Assembly: GCA_051453625.1 (NCBI GenBank)
Contig: JBOZIK010000001.1
Coordinates: forward strand, 37,608,788-37,660,742
Direction: 5' to 3'
Source of the DNA: Welwitschia mirabilis
Lineage: Eukaryota; Gnetophyta; Gnetopsida; Welwitschiales
Length of the DNA: 51,955 bases
The notes beneath the pieces are model-generated. The model had not been told where the DNA came from. It was given only the letters and a program-made list of their open reading frames with translations, and ran no database searches. Position numbers and translations under genes: made by a program. Within the stretch, counting starts at the first letter, position 1. Every line of letters begins with the position of its first letter. Positions 33,441 to 43,933 of this stretch are shown one piece after another.

Positions 33441-33714
33441 TGCTAGATATGAGAGATCCACAACATACACATATGGTTACAGGTAGAGCCCACAGGGAAT
33501 ATTGTATTTATATTTTTAAATCAGTTGATTCATTTCATTAGCATTAAGGGGTTTAAATACCCTCATGTTATAATATAAAATAGAAAATTTAGGGTGTTGG
33601 TAGAGGAAAAGTAGGAAGTGATTATAATAACCACTTAAGTATGGGGATGAATAAGTTACTAGGAAAATAAATAGGAATAGGAATTTGACTAGTAAGTTAG
33701 TGAGAAATAATATG
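33441..33714 (-). repeat. 5' LTR of inserted element
   Basis: Partner of 30137-30413. It is upstream because the primer site adjoins it. Confidence 0.88.
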
Positions 33715-33719
33715 CTGAC

Positions 33720-35060
33720 ACTTGGAATTACCCTAAAGATATCAAACTAAGGATACATTTGATGATAGGTTTCTTAATAAAAAATTATCTACAATAGATC
33801 CTAAACATTGAAATTAAGATCCTTGATATGTAGATATTGCAAATATCTATTTATCCTTTAAGTACCACAATCTTCATCAAGTGAGATAAGCATTTATTTC
33901 ATAAAATACTTAAGAGCTACATTTGATAAAACCCATTTTTATATCATATTTCCAAATATGTGATTACCTGCTGATGTATTCTAGAATGGAAACAAACTAA
34001 AATTTTACAAATTTATCATGATAGTAGTTTGGAGGTTATTTCAATGGAGAGAATACCACTGAAAAGACCTTACAAAGTGGATTTTATTGGTTAACTTTAT
34101 TTTAATACTCTTGGAAACATGGCTGAAATTGTAATTATTATCAATGAATAAGAGGATTATCAAAGAAGGACAAGATATTTATGGATCTAATTTTAAAATG
34201 TAAATAGTTTAATATTTTGGGAATTGACTTAGCTAGACCATTTCCAAATCACATGTTTATTAATACATTATTATTTGTATAGATTATGTTAAAAAATGAA
34301 TGAAAGCTAAAGAAATTAAAGCTAGCAATGTTAAAATAGTTATTGAGATTTTTATAGAACAAATTTTTCCTTATTTAGACATTCATGAGCTCTTATTAGT
34401 AATCAAGGGACATATTTCATTAACTGGACCATGAAAAAGTTCACAAAGTTAGTAGGAATCCTATATAAAATCACAAACCAATGGCCATCTAGAAAATGAT
34501 AACAAATAAATTAAGAAAATATTAGTTAACATAGTTAATTCTAGTAATAACTAATGAAATAAATTAAATAATGCATTATGAGCATATATAATGATATGAA
34601 GGACCTCTTTAAATTTTACACTTTACTAATTAGTTTATGGAAAGCAATGCTTATTCCTTATGGAAATCAATACAAGTCTTAGATATTAATACACAAGTTA
34701 AATCTAAATAATTAAAAATATATATTATAAAGAAATCCTTATAACTTTAACAATTAGATGAGATAAAATTCCATGTAGTAAATAGTTAATGGATTTTAAA
34801 GAAGCAACTAAAGTATCACCACCATAAGAAAATTTGATGAAATAATTTCAAAGCAAGTGATAAAGTTTTATTATACAATGTTAGATTACATAATTTTTTA
34901 TAAAACTAGTCACCAAGTGGGAAGAACCCTTTCAAGTTGTTAAAGTAAATTAAAATGAAAGTGTACTAATTAAAAACTTAATAAATGATGATCAATTCCT
35001 TGTAGGTGAATAATGGTTAAAAATATATCATGAGGACAAGCTATAAGATCTTTATTTGAT
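33720..35060 (+). pseudogene. Integrase of element 2
   Basis: The pol frame resumes after the insertion. YVDIAN at about 33825 fits the PWYADIVNYL start, with its Trp now a stop (TGA). Next are KTLQSGFYWLTLF at about 34070, the family's KVLQSGFYWPTLFKDA, and GIDLARPFP at about 34220, where GIDFMGPFP carries the first catalytic Asp. Then SNQGTYFINWTMKKF at about 34400, the second Asp site (S-D-x-G-T-x-F), here Asn. NQWPSRK replaces HPQTSGQ. The C-terminal end reads KWEEPFQVVKVN at about 34915, then DDQFLVGE. It is heavily interrupted and inactive. Confidence 0.8.
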
Positions 35061-36218
35061 TCTTCAATAATCTTATGAGCCTAGTGATAGAACTATTACA
35101 TCTAAATTCATTCCATTATAAATATTTCATCTTACTTTCACCATTGTTTGAATTGTATTTTTATTAAAATAAGTATTCTAAACATTGTTTTGTTGTCCTT
35201 ATTAGTTAGATAAGAATAAGTTAAATTTGCATTTTTATTTTCATGTTTGATGTCTAGTGTGAGTGATGTCACCTTGAATAAAAACTCTTATGAAATTTTG
35301 CACTACCATATTTACTTATTTTTAATCATGACTTTAGCATTGATGCATATCACACTCAAGCATAACCTAATCAGTTAGTATTTTGCCTTATATTTTTTAC
35401 CATCTCTCAATTGTTTTATGTACTCAATATCACATGGAAAGGAACCCTCTACATTATATTATTTCTATTTTAGAAAAAAAAAGGAGAAGAAGAAAAAGAT
35501 GTAAAACAAAATCACAATGTTCTATACAAGTACATGAGGGCAAATATTCCCACGAGTGGCCTTTTTCACTATAACATGGTAGTCCTAAGAACTTCATTAT
35601 GGGATCAATTAACCATGATCTAGCATTGTCTTATGAATCTGTACTCCTCTAATATTGATTGCATTCTCCTTGTTGTGATCTATGTTAGCTATTATAAAAA
35701 CTTAAAAAAATAAAAAGGTGGGGAAGAGGGGTTGGTTGCATTATGCTTCATAGCTCACAATTAAAAACTAAACTTTGAAAACTTTGGTAAAATTTTGATG
35801 GCTATTAATGTAAACTGAGATGCATATGTGAGAAGGGGATAGCCCAATTATTCTATTATGCTTGTAAAATAGTATGAAGATTTATCATAATCACCTACCT
35901 GATTAAGTAGATGTGTTTACCATGAATTATCTTGATCAACATTAAAAAAGTGATTAATAGAAGTAATTACACTTTTACTTAATGATATGCATTTAATGGT
36001 TTATTTATTAGCATTACATTATCAAATTATTCTAATAGTAAATTGGTGAATAGGGAGTAAATTAATAATTATTTTACTTCATTACAAGATATTATTTCCT
36101 ATTCTTTTATCTTTCCACCTATTCTTTATTAGTTCATTCTTTTCATCCCAATATATTATCCTATGTACTTTTGGTAGTTCTAGCTTTTTTTTTTTTTTTT
36201 GTTAGGAAACAAGAATGG
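35061..36218 (+). other. 3' non-coding region of element 2
   Basis: No env-like frame follows integrase. It contains an A/G-rich run at 35475-35505, the conserved block at 35522-35740, and at 36184-36206 a long T run followed by GTTAGG, as before the element 1 polypurine tract. The sequence TGTGTACGAGCC at 36219 may start the 3' LTR, but no partner was found. Confidence 0.45.
35522..35740 (+). repeat. Conserved 3' non-coding block, copy in element 2
   Basis: Contains CATGAGGGCAAATATTCCCA, TGGTAGTCCTAAGAACTTC, ATCAATTAACCATG, TACTCCTCTAATATTGATTG and CATTCTCCTTGTTGTGATC. The order and spacing equal those of 20955-21155 and 21738-21945, although the coding regions of elements 1 and 2 are clearly diverged. 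Confidence 0.7.
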
Positions 36219-38340
36219 TGTGTACGAGCCTTAACATTTTCATCATAAAACTCATACAACCATTTTACAAATAATTGTAGTCTTCTAGAAAGAGGGCTAA
36301 TTAACTTCTATTTTTATTTGAATTGAGTTTTCATGAATATTAAATGTAAATGCTTCCTCTTTACTAAGGTGAGATTAACTACATCCTAGTATCTATTTGA
36401 AATTATCAAGATGAATACTCCTTCCATTAATGATTCTAGAAGATCTACTCTTCACATTAATAATATTTATGACTAAATATAAGAGTCTTATCTTCATAAC
36501 AAGGGTATGCCATAAATGAAGAAGAATGATTTACCTTGAAAATTTCTTCATAATCAGTTTCATTATTCGATAGGTGCTTTCAAAAGTAAATGTCAAACAA
36601 ACTAGACGAGATTAAATAAAAATAATGACAAATAACCATAATAATAACCTAGCTTTGGATTGTTTATAGGAACTAAATGTAAATCAATCACATGCACTCA
36701 AAAGTATATGTGCATTCTTTTTCTTCTACAAATCTACTTTTGTCTTTGAGTGTGATTAGAGCACCAGCATATATGCTTATAATGGTAACTCATATTTATG
36801 ACCTCGAGGAAGATGAATTATCTATTCTTTTAGTCTATATAACTACGATTAGAGGAGTATGAACTTTAGCTAATGTTTAGTAATATTAGAGAAAACTTCT
36901 AAGAGATCTAAATGGGGTTATAAACCTAGAATTTTCTTAGTTGAAATACAAAATAGAGTAATTAATACCTTAAACTGAACATCCATGTAGTTTCTATGAT
37001 GATAGACCAAAGAAAAAATCTCATCATCAAATTAATTATTGTGCATGCTGTTACTCATCTTGATCTAAGAAACAGAATCAAGGGGGCACATAAAAACTAA
37101 ATAGCATCACCTTCCTAAAATTGTATACAAAGTATAAGTGTGAATGGCTTAATAATTAAGAAATGAAAAAAATTTAAAAATTAAAAAAATAAAAAAAAGA
37201 AAAACATGATTTAGAAAATTTGTTACTACTCAATTATAACAAAGTAATAGTTAATGATACTTTATAAAAACATGAAATAAATAACAACAACATTAATAAG
37301 ATGTTGATATGCTATTGATGTGTAATAGAAATGATACTAATATCAAAAAATAAAGAAAATAGAATTACAGTAATATTCCTCTACCATATCCTTATTGTAC
37401 TACTAGAACATGTGATTAATGCAACACCATCATCTAGTAAGAACACTATAACAAAATTGATTTTATTATGTCTTTTATTGCATATTTGTGATAATTTATC
37501 TTGACAAACAAGTATTTGGTACTTAACTGATAGTTATTGTCGTCCATTTCTCTATGATAACTATAGCTAAATTCAAAATATAAGTCTATAGCTATTGTAA
37601 ATAAATGGTGCAAAGATAAAATAAGAAATAACATTAAGATCCCTAACCTATAAGTAGTCATGTTATGTCATATCTGATAACTGGAATAAGAACTACTTAA
37701 AAATTTATTACAATCCTATTGCATTATGATAGCTGTGTTTCATTAAAAAAATTATAAAAACCAAGATCAAGTGAAATTACATTTTAACCCAAATTATCAA
37801 TGTCACACTTCTGCTACCCTATAAGAAATTGATTTTTACATTGAAAATCACCATCCTCATCTCAAAAACAAAATATCATAATCATCTACATCTCAATTGA
37901 ATCATTATCTAATACTTTTTATAGAAAAAATGTATTTTTATTTTTAGGAAATTTAAATCAAGGGCTCAATTATGTATTTTCCAAAATTTTTTAAAGATTT
38001 CATTTTGTCCTTCCTAATTTGGAAAGAAACAATGATTATTTAAGCTAAAGATTAAGACTATAAGAGCACAACAAATTGGAGCTATAGTATTTACAATTAT
38101 TTTTGTTGAATTGACCTCTTTAAGTTTATTTAGTATAAATTTCTATTAATATATACTTTTACTTATTGATATGAAGGGCTATGATAATAATTTCTTGTGT
38201 TTTTAAGGTTAAACATCCTAGTTAAAGATTAAGAAGGAGTAATACGACACAAGTTTCTACTCTTGTGTAATAAGCATAACATGCATCTCCTCCTATTACT
38301 CAATCCACCTCTCTAGTGTAGAAAATCTCTCTTAAGCTAC
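36219..38340. other. Unassigned AT-rich stretch
   Basis: No frame or repeat recognised, apart from the possible LTR start at 36219. Confidence 0.35.
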
Positions 38341-39380
38341 AGTAGATAGAAGAAGATGTTTCTAAAAGGCCACTATCATTCTAGAATAATACTATGGCAG
38401 TTGATTATAAATGGTCTTAGAAGGCTTGATTCAAAATATGATTCACTGCATCTTGGTATGACTTGTATACCTCTTTTATAAGGAATACTATCCTAAGCCA
38501 AATTAAAAAAATTTATAGGATAATGATTATGCACTATGGTATGAAAGTATCACAGAGGATCCCAACCAATTGGAATGCAAGATAATTATCAGATCCATGT
38601 TGGAACAAATGGAAATTGAGATTACTAAGCAATTCTTACATGATAGATTTTACATTCTTAATAAGAAAACTAGAATACACATTGATCAAAGCACTAGGAA
38701 CTAGAATATTGATTTTTTTTTTAGAATTGACACTAGAAGAAATGAACCCTAAGGTGGCATCATTATCTTTTAAAAAAGGGCTCTCAACTTAGGTCTTAGC
38801 TCCTATTAGTCATGTGTAATCTAGTTTAATTACCTTTAATATTCATTACATAATCCACATAGATAATTTAATGATATTTCATGTAGGCTACTACTTGTAA
38901 TGCAATAAGTAGAGCCTTATAATCTAGTTTATTTTCTTTTGAAGTTTATGAAATATGCCATCTAGCCACCCATTATGATATTATTTCCCTTCTTAAATTG
39001 ATGTTATCTCATGAATAATAAATGTTTTTATGCCTTCGTGGGAATCTCTAATACATATAACTATCTTTATGACCAATGATCTTTCGAAACTTCACCTAAT
39101 AGAGAGAGAAAGAATATAATATTTAAAGAAATCATACATAGCACAAATAATGCCTGTTATGATGGTATCACTTACAAAATGATTTGGCCTTTTAAGGGAG
39201 GATCTTTAAAGCATAGAGTACTAAGTATCAGATCAGATGTAAACTCTAGAATTCAAACTTATTAACCTCACCAAAGAATTGAGGAAAATTAAAATGCATT
39301 TGGAACTTGAAGTTAGCAGAGCCACTAGTCCATCTTGTCATTCTGAAGAAGATGATTCTTAAGAAATGGAAATGTAAGTT
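38341..39380 (+). pseudogene. Unrecognised coding remnants
   Basis: Several plus-strand pieces look protein-like. At about 38530-38690 an open stretch includes YESITEDPNQLECK and SMLEQMEIEITKQFL. At about 38725 come LTLEEMNPKVASLSF and KKGL. At about 39160-39260 there is CYDGITYKMIWPFKGGSL, then a basic RSDVNSRIQTY. The end at about 39310-39370 is acidic, SPSCHSEEDDS. Stops separate them, but frame, charge pattern and spacing suggest one decayed reading region of about 1 kb. I do not recognise the family. A retroelement or pararetrovirus structural protein is possible but unproved. Confidence 0.35.
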
Positions 39381-39544
39381 TAACCATTATACTATAAGTA
39401 ATAAAATCCACTATACTAAAATTTAATGAAAATAATATGATTTCTGTATCTAATGTGTCTTATGTCACATTTTTCTTTATACATTTTATTTTGCTAAGTG
39501 ATGAAGAAACCATTATAGTTTCAAACGTAGCTATGATAGACTAT

Positions 39545-40136
39545 CTAAATTTATAAATTCCTATGTCTTTTAATGGCTAATTGACTTGATATGAATATTA
39601 TTCTTATATTAATAAGATAAATTACTAAATTAAAATGATTTTTATATATTTCATCCATAAAAGTTTCAATTTCCATAAAAAATGTATTATTTTATGTTAT
39701 TGATAAGACCATTACCTAGCAATGGGACAATGATAAGTTTGATATTTGTTTTAGTGTAGTTATCATGACATGATATTTTTGTGGCACGATCCATATCATA
39801 GTCAAAATTTGAGAACATTCCAAAAGTTACTATAGTAAAATAATTATTGATGAATATTATGGCATGACAGCTATCTATGAACAAAATGATAAGTGCATGA
39901 AATTTTATTACTAAATCTACCACATTGTAATAAGAATAGATCAATTATGCTATTATTAGGTGATGAAAATTTGAACATAGTTTAATTAATCCACAATAAG
40001 AACTATGAACTTGACATAAATAATTGACCATTAATAGGTCTAATGATAAGCAATCTTGGAAAAATGACAAGGAATCAAATATCCAAATTGATGTAAGAAT
40101 AATTCCCTTTCTAATATCTTCTCAACTATATGTAAC
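39545..40136 (+). repeat. 595-bp direct repeat, copy 1
   Basis: Matches 41092-41686 along its whole length, for example TTTTAATGGCTAATT near the start, AAAAATGTATTATTTT, a TAGTTTTAGTG-like middle and AAGAACTATGAACTT near the end. Small indels are frequent. The two copies flank an integrase fragment, so they may be LTRs of a deleted element. Confidence 0.8.
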
Positions 40137-40660
40137 TTTACATGTAATTCATTGTAATCATATCCAAAATTTCCTTTGATCTAATGTACAAATATATTTA
40201 TTTTTCTTAGAAGGATTGACACATAGATATTAATTTTCTACTTCTTTATAATTTAGTTTTATTACAATAAAGATTTATATTTAGATTTCAATTGGTTGCA
40301 TCTTTAGTTTGGTTTCATGGTAAGTGATCCTTTTGAGACATTCTTACTATAATGCTATTGGGACTTGCTTAATCTAGATTTTTTTCATTTCTTTCTATTC
40401 TGTTTTTTTTCTTTTTCAAGTATTTTAGTTTTTTAATTACAAGGACGTCAAATTATATATAGTAGTAGAAGTAGAAAGCTAAGTCATTGTAATTTTAAAT
40501 TTCATTTATCTTATCTTTATTTCCCTATTAATTTAACTTGATATTAATGAAAGTTTTCTAAATGAAAAGTTGTTTGTGCTAATGTTTTATCTTAGTATGC
40601 TGATATTGAAAATTTTTAAATCCTATGGTAAACTCCCTAGCAACATTAATTCTTATGAAC
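40137..40660. other. Non-coding stretch between repeat copy 1 and integrase
   Basis: AT-rich. If the repeats are LTRs this would be the leader, but no primer site was seen. Confidence 0.35.
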
Positions 40661-40689
40661 CCAATAAAAAGCAATCTTAATAATATAAA

Positions 40690-41070
40690 TCCTTATGGGA
40701 ACCACTACCATTGTTTAAATATTATACTAACCAAGTCTTTCAAAGATATGTACCTATGAATGAAATGACTAATATATTTGAATTTTTTTAGAGTATATGA
40801 TGGTCCTTTTCATGGAAATAAAACTACATCTAAAGACTTAAATATTATCTACTTTTGGCTTATCCTTTTTAAAAATGTTAATGATTTTTGTAGATCTTGT
40901 AATAAGTGAAAATGGATGGGCAGTTTTATCAAAAGAAATAAAATTCCTATTGAACCTACTATTATTTGTAAACCTTTTGATTTTTGGATATAGAATTCAT
41001 TGGATCATTCCCACCTTGCTTTAGTAATGTTTATATTCTTTTTTGTGGGGATTATGTTACTAAAAGGATA
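40690..41070 (+). pseudogene. Athila-type integrase N-terminal fragment
   Basis: Reads LWEPLPLFKYYTNQVFQRYV then PMNEMTNIFEFF, the family's YLWEDPYLFKYCxDQVxRRCVPxxEMxxILEFCH. Next come GPFHGNKTTSK, IIYFWLILFKNVNDFCRSCN, MGSFIKRNKIPIEP and ICKPFDFW, ending near FVG-I-M-L at the first catalytic Asp region. The zinc-binding pair C-x-x-C (FCRSC) is kept, but the first His is lost. It is less damaged than the element 2 integrase and is cut off at 41070, where repeat copy 2 begins. Confidence 0.8.
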
Positions 41071-41091
41071 TGCTAAACTAATTAAAATTGA

Positions 41092-41686
41092 TCAATTCCT
41101 ATGTTTTTAATGGCTAATTAATCTAATGTAAACATTATTCTTGTATCAAAAAGGTAAATTACTTGATTAAAGTGATTTTCATGTTTTTTATCATGTAAGG
41201 TTTCAATTTTCATTAAAAATGTATTATTTTGTATTATCGACAAGATAATCATCTAATGATGGACTGTGATAACTTTGATATTAGTTTTAGTGATTTGTAA
41301 TTATCATAATGTAATACTTATACAACAAAAGCCAAATCATATCAAGAACTTGAGAACATTCTAAAAGTCACTAGAACATAATAAATAATTATCAACAGAT
41401 ATTACGATGTAATAGCTACTGATGGAATAAAAGATAATTTGATATAATTTTTTTACTATATCTATCACATTATGATAAGAAGATATCAATAGAGCTATCA
41501 CTAGGTGATGAAATTTTGAATATAGTGTAATGATTCATGATAAGAACTATGAACTTAGCATAAGTAATCAATCATCGATATGTCTAGTAATAAGCAATCT
41601 TAGGGAAATGATAAGGAATTAAAGATCTAAATTAACATGATAATAGTTTCATTTCTAATATCTCTCAATCATATGTAATTGTATAA
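41092..41686 (+). repeat. 595-bp direct repeat, copy 2
   Basis: Partner of 39545-40136. Weak similarity continues about 30 bp upstream of both copies (TATGATAGAC against TATGCTAAAC), which would give TG starts. Confidence 0.8.
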
Positions 41687-42244
41687 TCTCTTAGCATTTT
41701 CTTTTTTCTTTCTTTACATTATGACTTAGTTACATTTCTTTGAATACTCCTCTTTTCCAATGGAATGATACTTTATGAAGGGTTTTTTATTATATTAAAT
41801 TTTTGTATCTTTTAAAATTTGAGATCAAAGTTTAATTTTGGTTAGGAAATATGGCATTTGTTTTTTACAAAATGATTTTAATTTAATGCCTTATTTTTAA
41901 AAAAAATTGGTTTAAAAAAATCTCAAAGGATATATCATTTTCATACTTACTTTTTTTGTAATCCCTTAGAATTTTTCCATCTTAGATTATTTCTTTTTCA
42001 TACTTTTTACTAAGATTCTAGTAAAATTCTAGTTAACTATGTGTTAGCATGCAAAAATTAATATTTAAACCAAGTATATTTAACCAATTTGACTTAGTTA
42101 AAGATAATGTCTTCAATCCTTTTCAATATAATTTCTAAACTTATGCACTTTTCCATGAGAATTTCAAGTAAAATGCTACATTCTGCATAACATATTAAAA
42201 TCTGAAGATAATCTAACTAAAAACACTATTGTTGTCATCTAGGT
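41687..42244. other. Unassigned AT-rich stretch
   Basis: Nothing recognised. It ends at an N gap. Confidence 0.35.
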
Positions 42245-42254
42245 NNNNNNNNNN
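42245..42254. other. Assembly gap, 10 N
   Basis: Run of ten N. Confidence 0.99.
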
Positions 42255-42339
42255 ATTCTAAAACTATCATGGAAAATTAATCAAATTGTAATTATGGTCT
42301 TAATCAGTTATTAAACTAAAAACAACTGGTATCTTTAAT

Positions 42340-42639
42340 GGCACATGGCAGAGTTATAAAAGACATGTAGCCATAACATGTGACAATAACATGTGTGATG
42401 ATGTAGGAGACACATGGTGATAGCATTAGTTAATAGAAGCATTATGATCCAAAGGTTATGTATTGGACTCATCATGACAATCTTCATCTAATATAACAAG
42501 ATAAATACTATGCCTAAACCTACATGATAAAAATTATAATTGCCCAACTACCATTACAAGCCAAAGGCTCCTAATCACCTCAATCCTATTCTCGTCTATA
42601 AAAAGGATCAAGTCCCCTCATTGTAAAAGAGATCTTTGG
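42340..42639 (+). mobile_element. LTR-like U3 fragment with TATA box, broken by LINE
   Basis: The stretch ends with CGTCTATAAAAAGGATCAAG and TCCCCTCATTGTAAAAGAG, the arrangement of TATA box and early R region in Tat-type Gypsy LTRs. A LINE begins 43 bp after the TATA box. No partner LTR was found, so the identity rests on this promoter-like end. Confidence 0.4.
42628..42639 (+). repeat. LINE target-site duplication, 5' copy
   Basis: AGAGATCTTTGG, identical to 48123-48134 after the LINE tail. Confidence 0.65.
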
Positions 42640-42862
42640 TGCAGGAGTAGAGCTGGAGTGAAGGAGGAAGGTAGGGTTCGAGAAGCAATAGGTCAATAGA
42701 AGTGATTTTAGTTTTTAGGAAACCTAGCATGTAGGAGGCAGTATAGGCCACAAACAGTTATGTAAATGGGTAAGATGTAACGTTATTTTTTCTTCAGAGT
42801 TGATTTGAAGCAAGGTGTAAAGAAGGAATTTTTCCCTCAAAATAAAGAAGACTCAGTTCTCC

Positions 42863-43573
42863 ATGGAGGGGAAAACCCTATTTTTAGACATAGATGAAGA
42901 TGCATGCTCTAAAATAGAAAAGAATTTTAATAAATTTAATAGACAAGTTTATTTCATCTAATCCAAGGCCCAGACTCGATCTCATTAGAGAATGGGTAGC
43001 CATTAAATGGACAGGGATTAGTAAAGTCAATGTAATAGTTATGCAAGAAGGATTAGTGCTCTTTCAACTTGATAATGAATGGGATCGAGATGAGATAAGA
43101 GTAAGAGGACCATGGTTTTTTAAAGCGAGGGGGTTAGCCCTAGTTAAATAGATGTCAAGAGTGTAATCAGACATAAATTTTTTTAAAAAACTACCAATAT
43201 GGATTTGTATTCACAAGTTTCCATTGGAGTTCTGGGACAAAGATCTACTGAGAAAAATTGCTTCTCACTTTAGAAACTAATTTAATTAAACAAGATAATT
43301 ATAAAAAAAATGAGATTAATCCTGGAAAGATTTTGTATTTGAATTAGCATAGAAGAAACAAAGGAGATTCAATCCATGAAATTTAGATCTAAATGGGGTA
43401 CATATGACCTCAAAGTCACCTATGAGAATCTACTAATACTATGTGAGACTCGTGGAAAGTCTAGGAACATCCTAGAAAGACGTGCAATAGTAGAAAAGAG
43501 ATGTATCCATTATAGAAAAGGCCACAAAAAGGAAGAATGCAGAAAGAGACTAATCAACATTGAAATAAAATAG
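42863..43573 (+). pseudogene. LINE ORF1, nucleic-acid-binding protein
   Basis: An ATG at 42863 starts an acidic leader that soon meets a stop. A second frame then reads IREWVAIKWTGISK, VLFQLDNEWDRDEIRVRGPW and FFKARGLAL. It is followed near 43200 by LPIWICIHKFPLEFWD and LLRKIASHF. This is the order of the plant DUF4283 domain: W-x-(x)G, F-x-F-x-x-x-x-D-R-x-x-(V/I), GPW, W-x-x-(L/I)-x-x-(L/I)P-x-E-(Y/F)W. The open stretch 43376-43573 carries YENL then two CCHC knuckles: 43442 onward (C-x2-R-x4-N-x4-R, three ligands lost) and 43503-43540 (C-x2-Y-x4-H-x4-C, one lost). The intact protein would bind LINE RNA. Confidence 0.75.
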
Positions 43574-43933
43574 TAGGAAATGTTCTCTTTTTATGAAAAG
43601 ATAGGGCATAATCAAAACGATTATTAGCATAAACAGAAAAAAGAGAAAACAGTCAAGAATACTAGGGTCTATCCAAAGGGAAAAATGAAAAATACATGGA
43701 ATACAATCTCTTTCAACATCTAGCGAAGGGAGCCTAAAGATATCCATCAATATCATAATCCAATAAATGTAGATGAATTAAATGATGCTGAAGTTTAAGT
43801 GAAGGGAAAACCTAGTAACAAAGTACTTAGAGAGAGGGAATCCATAGAAAATTAGCTAATAGCTCCCAAATAACCATTTAATACATAGTGAAAAAGGTCA
43901 AAGGCTATCTAAAAAGGGGCAAAAACAAACTTG

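Larger units (their letters stand above)
30137..33714 (-). mobile_element. 3.6-kb LTR element inserted in element 2, minus strand
   Basis: Bounded by 277-bp and 274-bp direct repeats. On the minus strand a primer site matching initiator Met tRNA follows the 5' LTR (33714-33441). The interior of 3.0 kb has no recognised protein; a minus-strand frame near 30860-30700 reads AMEDIKAMSV and EKFKRLEMTQSE, vaguely like a Copia-type Gag, but too little for a call. Small LTRs with an iMet site are typical of Copia and of some non-autonomous groups. The insertion splits the pol frame of element 2 between RNase H and integrase. Confidence 0.8.

Noticed and set aside
35061-36218. env-like gene after integrase, as in some Athila elements
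   Set aside because: No open or decayed frame with signal peptide and membrane segment was seen; the region is explained better as conserved non-coding sequence.
37446-37661. Third copy of the 595-bp repeat
   Set aside because: It shares only short TATGATAGCT- and GATAACT-like words, common in this AT-rich sequence, without collinear alignment.
38341-39380. Endogenous pararetrovirus (Caulimoviridae) movement or coat protein
   Set aside because: A loose resemblance was considered, but no movement-protein signature or CCHC motif could be aligned, and no linked RT of that type is present.
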